Below, piece after piece: positions 10,731 to 22,649 of a stretch of 64,000 nt of DNA (its first letter is position 1; each line of letters starts with the position of its first letter). The translations under genes and the position numbers were made by a program. The DNA is from Miscanthus floridulus (Eukaryota; Streptophyta; Magnoliopsida; Poales; Poaceae). Location of the stretch: contig NC_089586.1 of NCBI RefSeq assembly GCF_019320115.1, positions 1,275,388 to 1,339,387 of the forward strand, given 5' to 3'. Under the pieces are notes generated by a model. It was not told where the DNA came from and did no database searches. It saw only the letters and a list, made by a program, of their open reading frames with translations.

Positions 10731-11666
10731 TGTTAGAAATTTAGGCATTTTCATTGTCAAATTAATCCAGAAATATAACATCAGCAGATTCATGATGGCA
10801 TATATGTCCATGTGTATATCTCTAACGAACGCTATAGTATGCAGAGATGACATATAGATGAATACAGTAAAAGCACAAAGTACAGTAATCATAGAGATTA
10901 GAGTGTACCCAGCGGAGGATCCCATGACGAGGGTATCGGAGGCTCCATTCGCACTAGTCGACATAGTGTGTTGCTCGAAGTCGTGGACCACAGTCGATGC
11001 AGGACGATGTTCGCAGTGCAGTCCCATGAACAGATCACCAGGAAGAAGACGCCTTGCTGTTCTGTAGTCAATCACCGGGAAGAAGACGAGTTCCGAGAGC
11101 GATCGTCACTAGGAAGAAGGCGTACGTAGACGAGCAACGAGCAGTCGTGGATCGCTCCCCAAAAACCTAATCGCCGCACACCCCGTGCAAGGTTCTCAAG
11201 CGGGCGAGGGTTCTGGAGGCACCTGCTCTCCCGCTACTCCGTGCGCACAGAGGCTGCTGAGATGTGGTTTCTCTCGGGAGGGAAGGGAGAAAGGCAGCGG
11301 AGAATCTCAGGAGACGGAGAAGCGAAAGCGGAAAGGACGGTAACTGACACAATCAGTTCGCCTGCACCATCAAAGGAAGTAACTCCCGTGATTATGTGGA
11401 TTAAGTGGCAAAAGACTGCCCACGCCTGCTCGCCTGCCTCGGCACGCGCCCATGGCCCGGCTGGCGGCGGCGGCGGCACGTGTGGCACGCCTATGTCCTT
11501 TTCTCAGCTTCTCAATTAAGATGAATAATTTCCAACCATATAAGCTGAGTCAACGTTCAGTCAAAATCCCGTATGGTATTAAACCATACAACGTTTAATG
11601 TTATGTACCATAGAGTTTTATTTGATTTATTAAATATTATATGGGCCAAGCCCATATTATATCCAA
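10731..11666 (-). repeat. copia-1 5' LTR, with gag leader ORF
   Basis: This 936-bp LTR is homologous to 5446-6301. On the minus strand an ORF begins MSTSANGASDTLVMGSS (ATG at 10964). It has two hydrophobic stretches (ISMITVLCAFTVFIYM and MNLLMLYFWINL) and runs on into gag. The 3' LTR encodes the same peptide with scattered substitutions. The end at 11666 lacks the terminal CA seen in the other LTR. Confidence 0.9.
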
Positions 11667-11671
11667 TATAT

Positions 11672-12179
11672 AGCTTGTGCTGATGGGAAAATGGGGTTGA
11701 ACGTGTGCTCCAGAGATCAAAGTATGCACATTAAAACCGGTGGACATGGAAAAATGAAGCACTAAAATATGATCCTATCTTGCAAACCAGAGAGATTAGA
11801 GAATTTACAATCAAGGTGAGAGAACTGGATTATTGGTTATGGCAGAAGTTGACCAAGATAAGAAGTGCGCAAAAGGTATACTCATTGATAGATATAGAAT
11901 AGGAATAAGAGAAGGAGGCCAATAATAGCTATAGTTTAGAAATTAGAGAAAGAAGCAAATAAAAATACACTGTCATTGAAGAAGGTCCATGTAATAAATT
12001 ACCTTGCTAGCAAGTCCAACCACCTTTGTGCTGCTCTGAAATCTTTTGAGAGGTAGTCACTATCTGACTGTCTTGAAAGACACTGGAACTATTGAAAGAC
12101 AACTGGATTGTGAGAACTATTACCAATTTGGAAATACAATGGGTTATAGCTTATGATACAAATTAACCAAGCAAAGTGG
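11672..12179. other. Intergenic, nothing recognised
   Basis: AT-rich sequence right of copia-1. It may hold the unrecognisable downstream part of the callose synthase relic on the minus strand, but I could not read any conserved motif. Confidence 0.35.
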
Positions 12180-12468
12180 GCCAACTGTACATGCAGGTAA
12201 GGCTCCGACTTTCCATGTGTAAGCAGTAACTCCTCCAAGAGATGTCATCTTAAATGCTTCCTCTAGATAGTCATCCTACAGAGCAGAAAAATGTAAGAAG
12301 GTTGGTGACTTGAAACCTATTACATAATTGATTAGTGTACCTGGTTCATGTCAATTGCTTGAAGTGCTTCTCCAGCGAAGATTATGGCATGATTTTGATT
12401 AGTAGGTTTGCCTTCTCCAACCTCTGTTGGTTTACCTAGGAAACCTTATTCAGGTAGATTTCCTTACA
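12180..12468 (-). pseudogene. Callose synthase (glucan synthase-like) gene fragment
   Basis: On the minus strand, one exon ending at 12341 reads GKPTEVGEGKPTNQNHAIIF, then GEALQAIDMNQ, followed by a GT donor at 12340-12339. After a 63-bp intron with AG at 12277-12276, the next exon reads DDYLEEAFKM. This matches the conserved glucan synthase segment of plant callose synthases, which make beta-1,3-glucan at the plasma membrane. Lesions: the start of the first exon has an indel and a TAG in place of a conserved stretch, two residues are missing before GEAL, and after the second exon's KM the frame shifts by one to LLEELLLTHGKSEP. I found no other exons nearby. It is an isolated relic. Confidence 0.72.
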
Positions 12469-14159
12469 ACAAAATAAATATAAATTGATTCTAATACACC
12501 AGCAAGGCAACAACACTAAAGGGCGTACCCAGTGCAGAGAGCTCCCGCTCTGTGTGGGGTCTAGGGAAGGGTGGCAGTGGCAGTTTAATACAATCATGTT
12601 CTTTAGCTAAATGATAGCGACACAAAGCTACAGCTATTCATGGTCTACATTCTTCTAAGTTGAAGGACAGTTCTCATACTGAGCAGTGATGAAGGACATA
12701 TTCAATCAGTTGTCTGAGAAAATGATCTTGGCAGGCTATCGAAAACAGAAGGATATTCAGAGAAACAAGGCCATTTTGTCGTATAGTAAAATATATTGAA
12801 TGGACATGTAGGTAAAAAGGTGGCCCATTTTACATATTTTTTTAATAAATCGATCTTTTATAAACAGGTACTCCTCTTTTGTGTTGCGCCATCAGAAACT
12901 ACAATATCTTCACTCTATAAATGTCTAAATAAACATACGTGACAAATTTAAGTAGAAGCAGAGGCAAAATATTTATGTAATAGTTTTATTGGAGCACAAA
13001 GCACACTGTAAACCATTCAGTACCAACTTCTTTGGCAAGAAGGGAACTAACAGAAATAAAATGTCACAATATAGATTGGAAATTTATTCTCTCAATATTA
13101 CATAGGTTCTGCTCACTATTTTTTCAGACCCTAGGGAATACTATTGTGATTTTTAAGAACCCAAGGTAGAACGCAATAGTAGCGGCAATAGTTGACATGG
13201 TATTATGGTATCTAAGACAATGGGCATATCGGGCAAGCAAGAGCATCCATGCATGGGAAGCAGCAGAAGATGCCAAATCTCAGCCTTCAAATAGTCACTC
13301 ATTCACTCACAAAAATTAGTAAAAAATAGTAAGCCGACATTAGCTACATGTAATGAGGTAGTGAGGATAGACTTTGGCATGGCCGATTATGAGGTGTGGT
13401 ACACATATTTGCCAGGTGACCAATGATAAAGTCATGGGAGCTATGGAAATTGGAGAGTAAAAAACAAAAGGGAAGGCGTGGCACACAGTGATGTATCCAA
13501 ATTAACTAGGATAATTTTCAGTCTGAAAAAACGAATATGTAAATATAAATTAATGGAGAGAAGCACACACCTTCCATTTTAGGATTTTCACAGTGCTGTT
13601 GTGAAATCCTGCACGACCATCCTAGTTTGAAAAGCAAAAACCTGTAGATACGAATCTTTGTTCTCAAAGTTAACCTATGCGTTATTTGAAGCATGAGCCA
13701 AGGAAAATCACGTTATCATACACAGCAACCGACGCTTGTACGTCCCCCATCCTCCTCATTAATCCTTTGCATCCTCACCTAAGGAGGAAGGGTACTGAGC
13801 GGTTAGAACGGTGCAGAACTGAATTACAAACGCACAAATGAAATCACAGATCTCTTGGTCGCTAAGTGGAGACATCAAGGAAATCAAAAAATCATGCTGC
13901 AAGTTGACTGCTATAAATATGGTTGCCTGCTAATAGGTCTAAGAAAATGGTTTAGACAGCCTCTAGATGAGATGAGACTTCCCAAGTGTCTAGAATAATA
14001 AACATGTGAGAAAATGAATATAGCGGGATCAATAATTCTATACTCAGTCCATACACAGAAGAGAACCGTTGAGCTTGACATCCATGAAGAGCAACTAATA
14101 CAGTGAAAACTAAGAACGCATTGGAAAAGTTGAAGGTTGCACAAATGTGCTGACCCTGA
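12469..14159. other. Intergenic, nothing firm
   Basis: No gene is seen. A short stretch at ~12524-12580 (GGGCGTACCCAGTGCAGAGA onward) is a sequence type I associate with dispersed grass repeats. I cannot classify it here. Confidence 0.35.
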
Positions 14160-14164
14160 ACTTG

Positions 14165-16050
14165 TGAAAGGTCCTAATGGCCAGAGGGGGATAAATAGCC
14201 TATTAAATTTTCTACAACAACACTTAGCAAACCAGTTAGACAATTATGAGGTAAAGCAAGTGTTGCGCTAACCTACTAAAAATGCAAGCCACCTACTACA
14301 ATTCTAGTTTCTATAGTTTCTAACCACACAATGGCTATGTCACTATACTAAGTTAGTGTGCTCTCAATGGCTAACTAAAGAGCCACACTAACCAAACTAA
14401 CAAGCTCTCATAACTAGCTACACTAAAGAGCTTGACAACTAGTTTGCGGTAATGTAGAGAGTGAGCAAGATGGTTATACCGCCGTGTCGAGGAATGAGCC
14501 AATCAATCACAAGAATGAATACCAATGAAGACCAATCACCTCGGAATCAAATGAGGACACAATGATTTTTTTACCGAGGTTCACTTGCTTGCCGACAAGC
14601 TAGTCCTCGTTGTGGCGATTCACTCACTTGGAGGTTCACGCGCTAATTGGCATCACACGCCAAACCCTCAATAGGGTGCCACACAACCAACACAAGATGA
14701 GGATCACACAAGCCACGAGCAATTTACTAGAGTACCTTTTGGCTCTCCATCAGGAAAAGGTCAAGAACCCCTCTCAATCACCATGATCGGAGCCGGAGAT
14801 AATCACTAACCTCTGCTCGACGATCCTCGCTGCTCCAAGCTATCTAGGTGGTGGCAACCACCAAGAGTAACAAGCGAATCCCATAGCAAAACATGAACAC
14901 CAAGTGCCTCTATATGCAAACACTCAAGCAATGCACTTGGATTCTCTCCCAATCTCACAAAGATGTTGAATCAATGATGGAAATGAATGGGAGGGCTTTG
15001 GCTAAGCTCACAAGATTGCTATGTCAATGCAAATGGCTAAGAGGGTGAGCTAGAGCTGGCCATGGGGCTTAAATAGAAAGCCCCCACGAATAGAGCCATT
15101 GTACCCCTTCATTGGGCACAACTCGGGGAGACCGGACGCTCCGGTCATATCGACCGGACGTAGGACCCCAGCGCTCGGTCGCCCGATGCTTGCCATGTGT
15201 CATCGGCTTCAAACGCTGATCGCCCGATCTCAATGGTCATCTGTACATTTAAGTAGTGACTGGACATGCAGCTCAAAGTGACCGGACACTGGACCTCAGT
15301 GTCCGGTCGTTTCCAGTAAGCATCCAAAAGCGAGAAATCACGATCGGACGCGCCGGTCATGCTCGACCGGACACACCTAGCGTCTGGTCACTCAATGTCA
15401 TCATACGTCATACTGACCGGACTCAGGCCCTGAGCATCTAGTCATCTCTTGCACCAGTGTCCGGTCATGAGACCAAAAACACATGCTCCTGCTACCACTG
15501 ATCGGACGCGCCGGTCCTACCGAGACCAGCGTCCGGTCACTTATAGAGACCTCCGTCTTTTCTGTATAGAGCGCCGGTGAAATTCCTAACCCTTGCTCAA
15601 ATGTGCCAACCACCAAGTGTATCACCTTGTGCGCATGTGGTAGCATATTTTCACAAATATTTTCAAGGGTGTTAGCACTCCACTAGATCCTAAATGCATA
15701 TGCAATGAGTTAGAGCATCTAGTGGCACTTTGATAACCGCATTTCGATATGAGTTTTCACCCCTCTTAATAGTATGGCTATCGATCCTAAATATGATCAC
15801 ACTTACTAAGTGTCTTGATCACTAAAATAAAATGGCTCCTACCGTTTATACCTTTGCCTTGAGCCTTTTGTTTTTGTTTTTCTTCTTTTCAAGTCCAAGC
15901 ACTTGATCATCACTATGGCAACACCATCATTATGTCATGATCTTCATTTGCTTCACCACTTGGAATGTGCTACCTATCTCATGATCACTTGATAAACTAG
16001 GTTAGCACTTAGGGTTTCATCAATTCACCAAAACTAAAGTAGAGCTTTCA
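14165..16050 (-). mobile_element. Solo LTR of a SIRE/Maximus-type copia family
   Basis: A 1,886-bp unit begins TGAAAGGTCC and ends AGAGCTTTCA on plus and is flanked by ACTTG at 14160-14164 and 16051-16055, the classic 5-bp target duplication. No internal element domains are present, so this is the product of LTR-LTR recombination. It matches the LTR at 32138-34050 in reverse orientation. On minus it has an array of CCGGACGC/GCGTCCGG motifs (15125-15540) just upstream of a TATA-like CTATTTAAG (15069-15080). Confidence 0.93.
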
Positions 16051-16055
16051 ACTTG

Positions 16056-17525
16056 TAGTAAGATGGAAAGGAAAGGAGGCCACCTGACCCTACGACTAAA
16101 AGCAAGGAGTTCATGTAGCGGAAACGTACAGTACAAATTTATGTGAATATGTGAATAAGCAAAGGCTGTAAATGTAGGAAATAATTTTGCAACCATAAGG
16201 GGAGGACGCAACATGTAGAATGCAAAAATACAAATAAAATTAAAAGCATAAGTAGGTTACCTGAAGAACAGTGTAAACAAGAAACTCTGTTTTTCACAGA
16301 AGTATTGTAATAAGCACCACCTTGATTAATCATTTGGATTCAATGAGACCCAACATAGGTGTGGTAGATACATACCTGAGTAAAAGCACATCTATATAAA
16401 CCAGATCACAGTGATATAAAAGAAAACTGAAGTAAAATATATGCCAGCAGCGGTAGGAAAAGAAGATAAATAAAACCATGAAGCAAAAACTGACAATTGT
16501 GTTTTGTTGTTTAGATATGTACAAAAGTTGAAAGACAATATTCTCTATTGATGTATCCTATGCTATAACTGGTTACCAGATAGGTGTTGTAGACCATAGT
16601 GACCAACTAATTCTATGAATATGCTTATGATATAACTGTATCATAACTAAAATATGACCTCAGACTAAAATATTGCATTACTGGCCCTCATCAAAAAGGA
16701 AAAATGTAGGTCTTCATTTGTTTCACCTTTTTATGTTGAATTGTCGGTTTTAGTGCCCCCTTCTGGTTCAAAAGACGTCCTATGACTACTAATAGTTACC
16801 GCCTTCATGTACATGAACAATGCAAAGTAACTGAGGCCTAAACAATGCAAACTAATTGAGGCATGAACAAAGGCAATAGTGCCATCATCAGCAACCTGAG
16901 TGGAAAGAGCTAATTAGCTTGGGAAAGTTTTTTTGTTGAGTAAGTACCTGCTCAGTGCCTTCATTGCTGAATACTGTTGTTTACAGCTCTTAAAATATAT
17001 TAGCAAGTGTCAATTTTAGCAAGTATTGCTATAAAATTGCTAAAGTTCGACCAAGATGTCAACCAACAAAACTACAAAGAGGCAAGAACCAATATAGGAT
17101 AGAACAAAGATGTCAATGCACTTTAAATATATAGGATAGATTAAAGAGAAGAGGCAAGAATCAATGACCAAAAATTAGATAGGGCAAATGAACAACTTAA
17201 TTTTGTAGGTGAAAATTTCCCACCAAGATACGAACCAACAAAATTACAAACCTATTATTTATTACAAAACTTAAACGATCAACATCTTGAGCTTGGAACT
17301 TCAAAGCATTAGCAGCATCATAACATGAGATCACTACCAATCATCATTTGTTCATCAACTTGGAGCTTTAAGGCATGCCGACAACTAGGTTAGTCTCAAA
17401 AATTGCACAATATAAGTAGCAGGTCATGCCCAGTACCTCACAAGCAAATGAACATCATATCATATCTTTGAGCAATGGGTATGGAATTTTCATCATAGGC
17501 TGAAGAAGGGAAAAATGGCAAAGTG
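16056..17525. other. Intergenic, AT-rich
   Basis: No gene was recognised. The last ~190 bp (17336 onward) recur beyond the gypsy element at 44112-44303. Confidence 0.4.
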
Positions 17526-17530
17526 GAGAG
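17336..17530 (+). repeat. Flank duplication, left copy
   Basis: Starting at CCAATCATCATTTGTTCATC, this ~190-bp segment recurs at 44112-44303 with a few percent substitutions. The two copies lie outside the gypsy LTRs and are not its LTRs. The left copy ends exactly at the element's GAGAG target duplication. Confidence 0.85.
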
Positions 17531-20500
17531 TGTAACACCCTCGGTGTTACATTGCACTGTTTTGCTAAACATCGCATGAGCATCATGGTTTTGTGCATAT
17601 GTGTATAACATGAATGATAAAGCAATGTTCGGTCCTTGAAATATTTATATGAAACAAGAAAGCGAATGTTACGTTTCGTGTCGCATAGCATTGTTTATTA
17701 TCCTAATCGAATTCTTGTTAAAACAAAAAGGCTATAGAACGTTTTGTGAATGGTAATAAAACATGGGTCGGTAGTCTTACGTACCATCTTGCATTTAAAA
17801 GAATTGGTTCAGTGTTTGGACCTTCGGAGAGAGTTTTGCGATTGCTTTTAAAACCATGCTCGTCACCTATTTTGGACAAGCCAATGCTGACCGCGGTCAC
17901 CACGGAGGCCTTGAATGCTTGCCACCGCATGCATGCGCACTGCGCACGGGTCCTATCAGCCTTGCCTCGCCATCGCTTCGCGTGGTACCTTGGTCGCGCT
18001 ATACGTCGCCCGTCGCCAAGCCGGTACTGCTCCTATTGACTCGCCTTGGCTGCACGCGCGTGGAATGATCGCTGCCTCCGTCGTTTTGTGCACAGGCACG
18101 TTGCATTGACAACCATGGCTGTGCCAAGCCATGCCGTGCCAGAGCCCATGTCCTCGCTATAGCCATGATCGGCGGGACCTCCTTCATTTAATTCGTCATG
18201 ACCGTAGCAATCCAATCAATTCGTCACATCCTCAGCTCCACTAGATAGCCAACAGCTCGATTGACATCACCTCGCCGATCGTAGCGCCTCACTATGTTTC
18301 AAATTTGGAATTGCAGCTCTGATGGCTCCATAAGACCAAAGTGGTCTACGTCGTCAACATGCCACACAACTAAAGCTTGCCATTGCAATCCACCGTGCTG
18401 CTAGCTTCTCCTCCAGCTACGTATCGCTCTGCCCACTCATTCGAAGCTCCACTGCCCAATAGCATCCTCTATGCGGTCGACGGAGCCACGCCCAAGTAGA
18501 GCAGAGCAAACAGAGTAGTGGTGGTGCATTATTAGCTTGTTGACATCATCCTGACGTCACCCCCATGTCACACATGTTTTGTGGCCGTTTTCATGTAGGA
18601 AAATAAATTGTTGAATACGTAGGAATACGCCACTGTGGGCAACTTCCGTAGCCGCCTAGGCCAGCTCCCCACGCTGGGCTACGCTGCCACGCTCGCCCGC
18701 CACGCCGACCTTAGTCTGCTGCTGCTGGCCTGCCTCCGGCCTGCCGCACTCGCGTCCGCCAGCTCGCGCGCTGGGCCACGCCGCGCTCGCCTGCTCGCGC
18801 ACTGGGCTGCGCCGGCCTGCCGCATCGCGCCTGCGCCCGCACTACCGCTGCTGGGCTGCGTCGCTGCTGCGTGCCTGCTGGGCCACGCCGCGCGTTGCTG
18901 GGCCGAGCCAGACCGTGGGCCGCGAAGTAGATTCAGTTCATGTTTTCAGTAAATTGGTTAATGATTATTCAATTTAGTTTTTAAGCTGAACTTTGATAAT
19001 TTGTAGTAAATTGTGTAGTTGTCCAAAAATAGTGAAACCAGGTTTGTTAGGTTCACAAAAATGCCATCTATTTGTTAGTGTAGTTAGTTCATAGTTAGCT
19101 GTTATGATGATAGGCTCATAAATTCTAATTAGAAAGCTTAGCATTATATAGATTAATATTTGTAGGAATTCTTGTGGCAAATCGGTAATGGTTTTAGCTT
19201 TAAAAAGTTTACAGTAGGTTCAATAGGATATTAGGTACTTGCTGTAAATTTTATAGCCTTAGAACGAGTTGCAAAATAGAGTAGATATTACCCTTGTTTA
19301 TTGGTATATAGCACAAATCAACGTTAGGAGTAAAAATACCGGTAGTAGCTGTAATAATGATGAATGCCATATTTTACGCTTGTGGTCGATAGCACTAGCT
19401 TAGTAGTAAATCGATGTACTTCTATTTTAAGAGCTGTTGTTGTTATATTATTAAACATTGCATCATCATTTCATGTAGATCGCGAACTGGCAGACTTCGT
19501 GCCCATCGGCGAGCCGGAGTACGACGAGGTGATCGAGAAGTACGAGGAGGAGATCTTCGCATAGGAGGATGCTTAGGAGCCTGTTGGTGTTGACCCTGCT
19601 GACCCCGCGCCTGCCCAAGGCAAGCCCCGGTGCATAACCCCTATTTTTAAATGATCACTGAAAATATATATGATATGCATTTATGTTACAGGCATTTTAT
19701 AGAAACTACATGCATAAATATATCTACCTATGAGTCCTACTAGTACAGGTCGAGTAGCTGCTATGCTCAGAATATCGGTAGCATGAGTAACCTGCCGTTA
19801 CTCGCAAATAGGTGATTAAATATGATCACTCATCATAAAATATTAGAAAGGAAAACAATGACCGGGCAGGGATATGGATTGGGTACTGGTGGGTGTGAGG
19901 GGTTGTGTCCTACGGACAACAGGGCAAAGCTCGGTTACACTTTTTCCCTGTCTATGTCGATTAAGGACCGGTCGTTGCATATGACTCTAGGCAAGTCACA
20001 GATTATTGTCCCGAGTGCATACTTGGGTATGGGCGCAGGGAAGGCTTGCTGCTCTCTTGTCACAGATCTGGCTCTTTTCGGACCGACTGATGGGAAGAGG
20101 AGGTGGTGGAGGTCCTTGCGCCACACTGAGTCTGGGACTCAGGGCTGGGGGCTTGGAGTCTAAGTTTGGACGGGACCTGGACACCTAGGATAGGAGAGTG
20201 GTGGGTTAGTCCTACTTGTGCCTGGGGTACAAGCAGGGCATGTGTTTTCGGGGCACCCAGCTAGGCACATTGATTCGCGAATCACCGGGCGATCCGGTAC
20301 AGCTTGTCTATGGTTTAGCACCATAGTAAGAACTGGAAGTGGAAAAGAAGAAGGAACATAACTAATTGCTCAACCCTTGCTTAAAAGTAGAACAAGTGCT
20401 TATATAGATTGACTAGATGAACACTTAATATGGTTGATAATAATAATACATAAATAAGGACTCACTGATAGTATTGCTTTCTGCTAAAGCAAACCAGCAA

Positions 20501-20952
20501 CCCATCAAGCCTATCATATCCCTTAGAGTCGAGAAAGTATTTCCACTAGTCGGGTAAGTCTTGCGAGTACATTACATATTCAGGGTTTATTTACCCCCTG
20601 TTACAGGTGATGCTTGAAGAGTACCGCTGTGTGGAGGATCCTTCTGGTGGGCTCAGACAGAATCCTCGCCCCTACCGCTAGATGTTATTTTTAAATTCCG
20701 TTGTTTATCATTTCAAACTTTGGTATTTGGTATTGTAATAATGTACTTTTTAAGAAACTCTAATGTATGAAATGTACTTGTGTTGTAACTCGTTCTCATT
20801 ATTGGATCCTTGGGAAAAATGTGGATCTTTTGGGTTCTCCCTCGGGGTGTGCCCGATGGACACCACTCGATGCAGCTTGCTTTCGGGGTGCTTAGTGTCT
20901 GGTGAAAGACGAGCACCTCCGTAAGTATGCTATTTCGGGTAGTTCTACCATA
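17531..20952 (+). repeat. Gypsy 5' LTR
   Basis: This 3,422-bp LTR is homologous to 40515-43996. It ends in TA rather than CA, apparently a C-to-T change. Notable parts are a very GC-rich degenerate block (18640-18930, CTGGGCCACGCC-like units) and an exon-like coding block (19479-19629) bordered by splice-type AG and GT. Confidence 0.93.
19479..19629 (+). other. Exon-like coding block inside gypsy 5' LTR
   Basis: After TTTCATGTAG the sequence turns GC3-rich and reads RELADFVPIGEPEYDEVIEK followed by YEEEIFA, TAG, EDA, TAG, EPVGVDPADPAPAQGKPR, then a GT donor (19630). Both TAGs stand where CAG (Gln) would fit. The same block, with both stops, is in the 3' LTR (42523-42673). A second AG acceptor with an open stretch follows at 20607 (VMLEEYRCVEDPSGGL). 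Translation is unproven. Confidence 0.45.
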
Positions 20953-20954
20953 GT

Positions 20955-20966
20955 TGGTACCAGAGC
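20955..20966 (+). promoter_or_regulatory. Gypsy primer binding site
   Basis: TGGTACCAGAGC, two bases after the 5' LTR, fits the plant initiator-Met tRNA primer site TGGTATCAGAGC with one change (T to C). Confidence 0.85.
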
Positions 20967-21429
20967 TAATAATGGTCACAAGTTTCATCACTCTTTTCCA
21001 AAACTAAAAATTTGACCAACAAAAGTTTTGCGAAAAGTAGGATGCGATTACATTATATAAATAAGTATAAGCCCTAGCAATATGGTCTATCTAGGATAGC
21101 GGCACTGGTTTTATCTAATCAGTTTTCTATAGGTACACTAACTTACGTTGCATAAGAAATCATTTAGAACACGGAAAGTGAGTGTGCGATGTGCCAAAAA
21201 TTCTACGAATGCCGCTATATTCTGGCTTGAGTGAATGTATGGGTCAAAGCATGCATCATGATAATAGCATCTTACTTAAACTAAAATCCCCCTTCACGTA
21301 TAAGTGGGTAGTAAATTAGTAGGACTAACAAAATGAATGCTTTAATAAATTGTGCTGTCATCTCTCAAATCCCTTGATCATGATCGAAAATGCGTTGTAA
21401 TGAATGGTCCCAATCTCTTACAGACGAAC

Positions 21430-22620
21430 CTAAGGTCTGGATGTAGGAGCACCAGTTTGGGGGTGGCTAACGAGGGCCAGGGTGACAGTGGTCGGGCAGT
21501 TGAGCACGGTAGTGGGGGAGGTCAGGGGGTCCCACCTCTGGTTCCTCATCCTTTCCCGCCACCGCCACCGCCTCTACCGATGACCCCTGCGGAGATAATG
21601 GCGGAGCTATTGGCTGCTCACCGGGAGTCAGCCGCTGCTCGCCAGGAGACAGCTCGTGCCATGGAGATTATGGCATAGGCCATCGCGGGCTTTGCCCGTG
21701 GAGGTCCCGGGGGCAACGGGGGTGGTGCCGCCATCCTGAGGGACAGTCCTCTTACCAGGACTTCCTCAAGACTCACCCACCCACATTCACGCCGTCGAAT
21801 GAGCCTCTAGAGGCGGAGCACTAGCTTCGCATGCTAGAGCAAAAGTTTTGGCTGCTCGGAGTGACCGATGAGCAGAAGGTGCACTTTGCGTCTCAGCAGC
21901 TTTTGGGGTCCGTAGGTGCCTGGTGGGAAACTTTTTAGGCCATGGAGCTACCAAATCATCCAGCAACATGGTAGGAGTTCTCCACCACCTTCTGAGAGTT
22001 CTTTATCTTTGCTGGTGTTATCAACAAGAAGGTGACCGAGTTCTTGGAGCTGCGCTAGGGGAATAGGAGGTAATGGAGTATGTGACCTAGTTTAACCACT
22101 TGGCTCAGTATGCTGGCAGTCAGGTGGATATAGATGACAAGAGGAGGGAACATTTCTTCTGGGGTCACGCTCCTCTCCTTCAGGAGAAATTGTATCTGGG
22201 GAACTATCAGACCTTTGGGGCTCTAATGAACACCGCCATTGCTCTTGAGGGTTTTCAGTGGGCATCTCAGGCGGATTGGAAGAGGAAGCAGGTGGCAGCT
22301 AGATCCTCCAACCACCCTCACACATAGAAGGTACAAGTTGTTAGGCGGGGGCCCTATCAACCATCCAGCGGGCCTCTATTCCGGTCACCCCAGCAGATGT
22401 CGTAGACTTCCTCTACTCAATACCGGGCACCTCCGTAGTAGGTGCAGCCTCAGCAGTCTTAGGGACAGTAGGTCCCACCTTGTTAGGGGTTCGGGAACAA
22501 GCCTAGTGCTTATTTCAAGTATGGTAAGGATGGCCACTATGCCAGGGAGTGTCCCCAACATCAGGTAGTTCAGTCGTCTTAGCCGTCTACAAATTCTAGG
22601 CTTATTAAGAGGACTATCAT
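21430..22620 (+). pseudogene. Gypsy gag
   Basis: Gag is readable in pieces. There is a Pro-rich segment and MTPAEIMAELLAAHRESAAA at 21581 onward, then TDEQKVHFASQQLLGSVGAW (~21868-21927), a YVT.FNHLAQYAG segment, and a zinc knuckle near 22511. Frame changes and many TAG codons interrupt it. In the knuckle the first two Cys are Tyr (TAT at 22511-22513 and 22520-22522), while the His and last Cys remain (GHYAREC). Gag normally packages the element RNA; this one cannot form the metal site. Confidence 0.85.
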
Positions 22621-22649
22621 CAAGAAGAAGGTGCCCAGCAGATCCGGCT

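Larger units (their letters stand above)
5446..11666 (-). mobile_element. Ty1/copia LTR retrotransposon copia-1, complete but decayed
   Basis: A full-length copia element lies on the minus strand: 5' LTR on the right, then gag, protease, integrase, reverse transcriptase and RNase H in copia order, then the 3' LTR on the left. TATAT flanks both ends (5441-5445 and 11667-11671). Every domain is recognisable, but the reading frame is broken by frameshifts and stops, so it cannot be autonomous. The left LTR keeps TG...CA ends. The right LTR appears to have lost its terminal CA (plus-strand sense). I could not assign a lineage with confidence. Confidence 0.93.

Noticed and set aside
12524..12580. 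Possible SINE fragment
   Set aside because: The sequence is familiar from grass genomes, but I could not find convincing A and B boxes or target duplications.
15125..15540. CRISPR-like array of short repeats
   Set aside because: Motifs are degenerate, overlapping and of irregular spacing within an LTR of a plant element; no cas genes and wrong kind of genome.
17746..18215. Cluster of ORFs repeated at 40730-41199
   Set aside because: Both copies lie in the gypsy LTRs; high GC and no conserved frame between copies.
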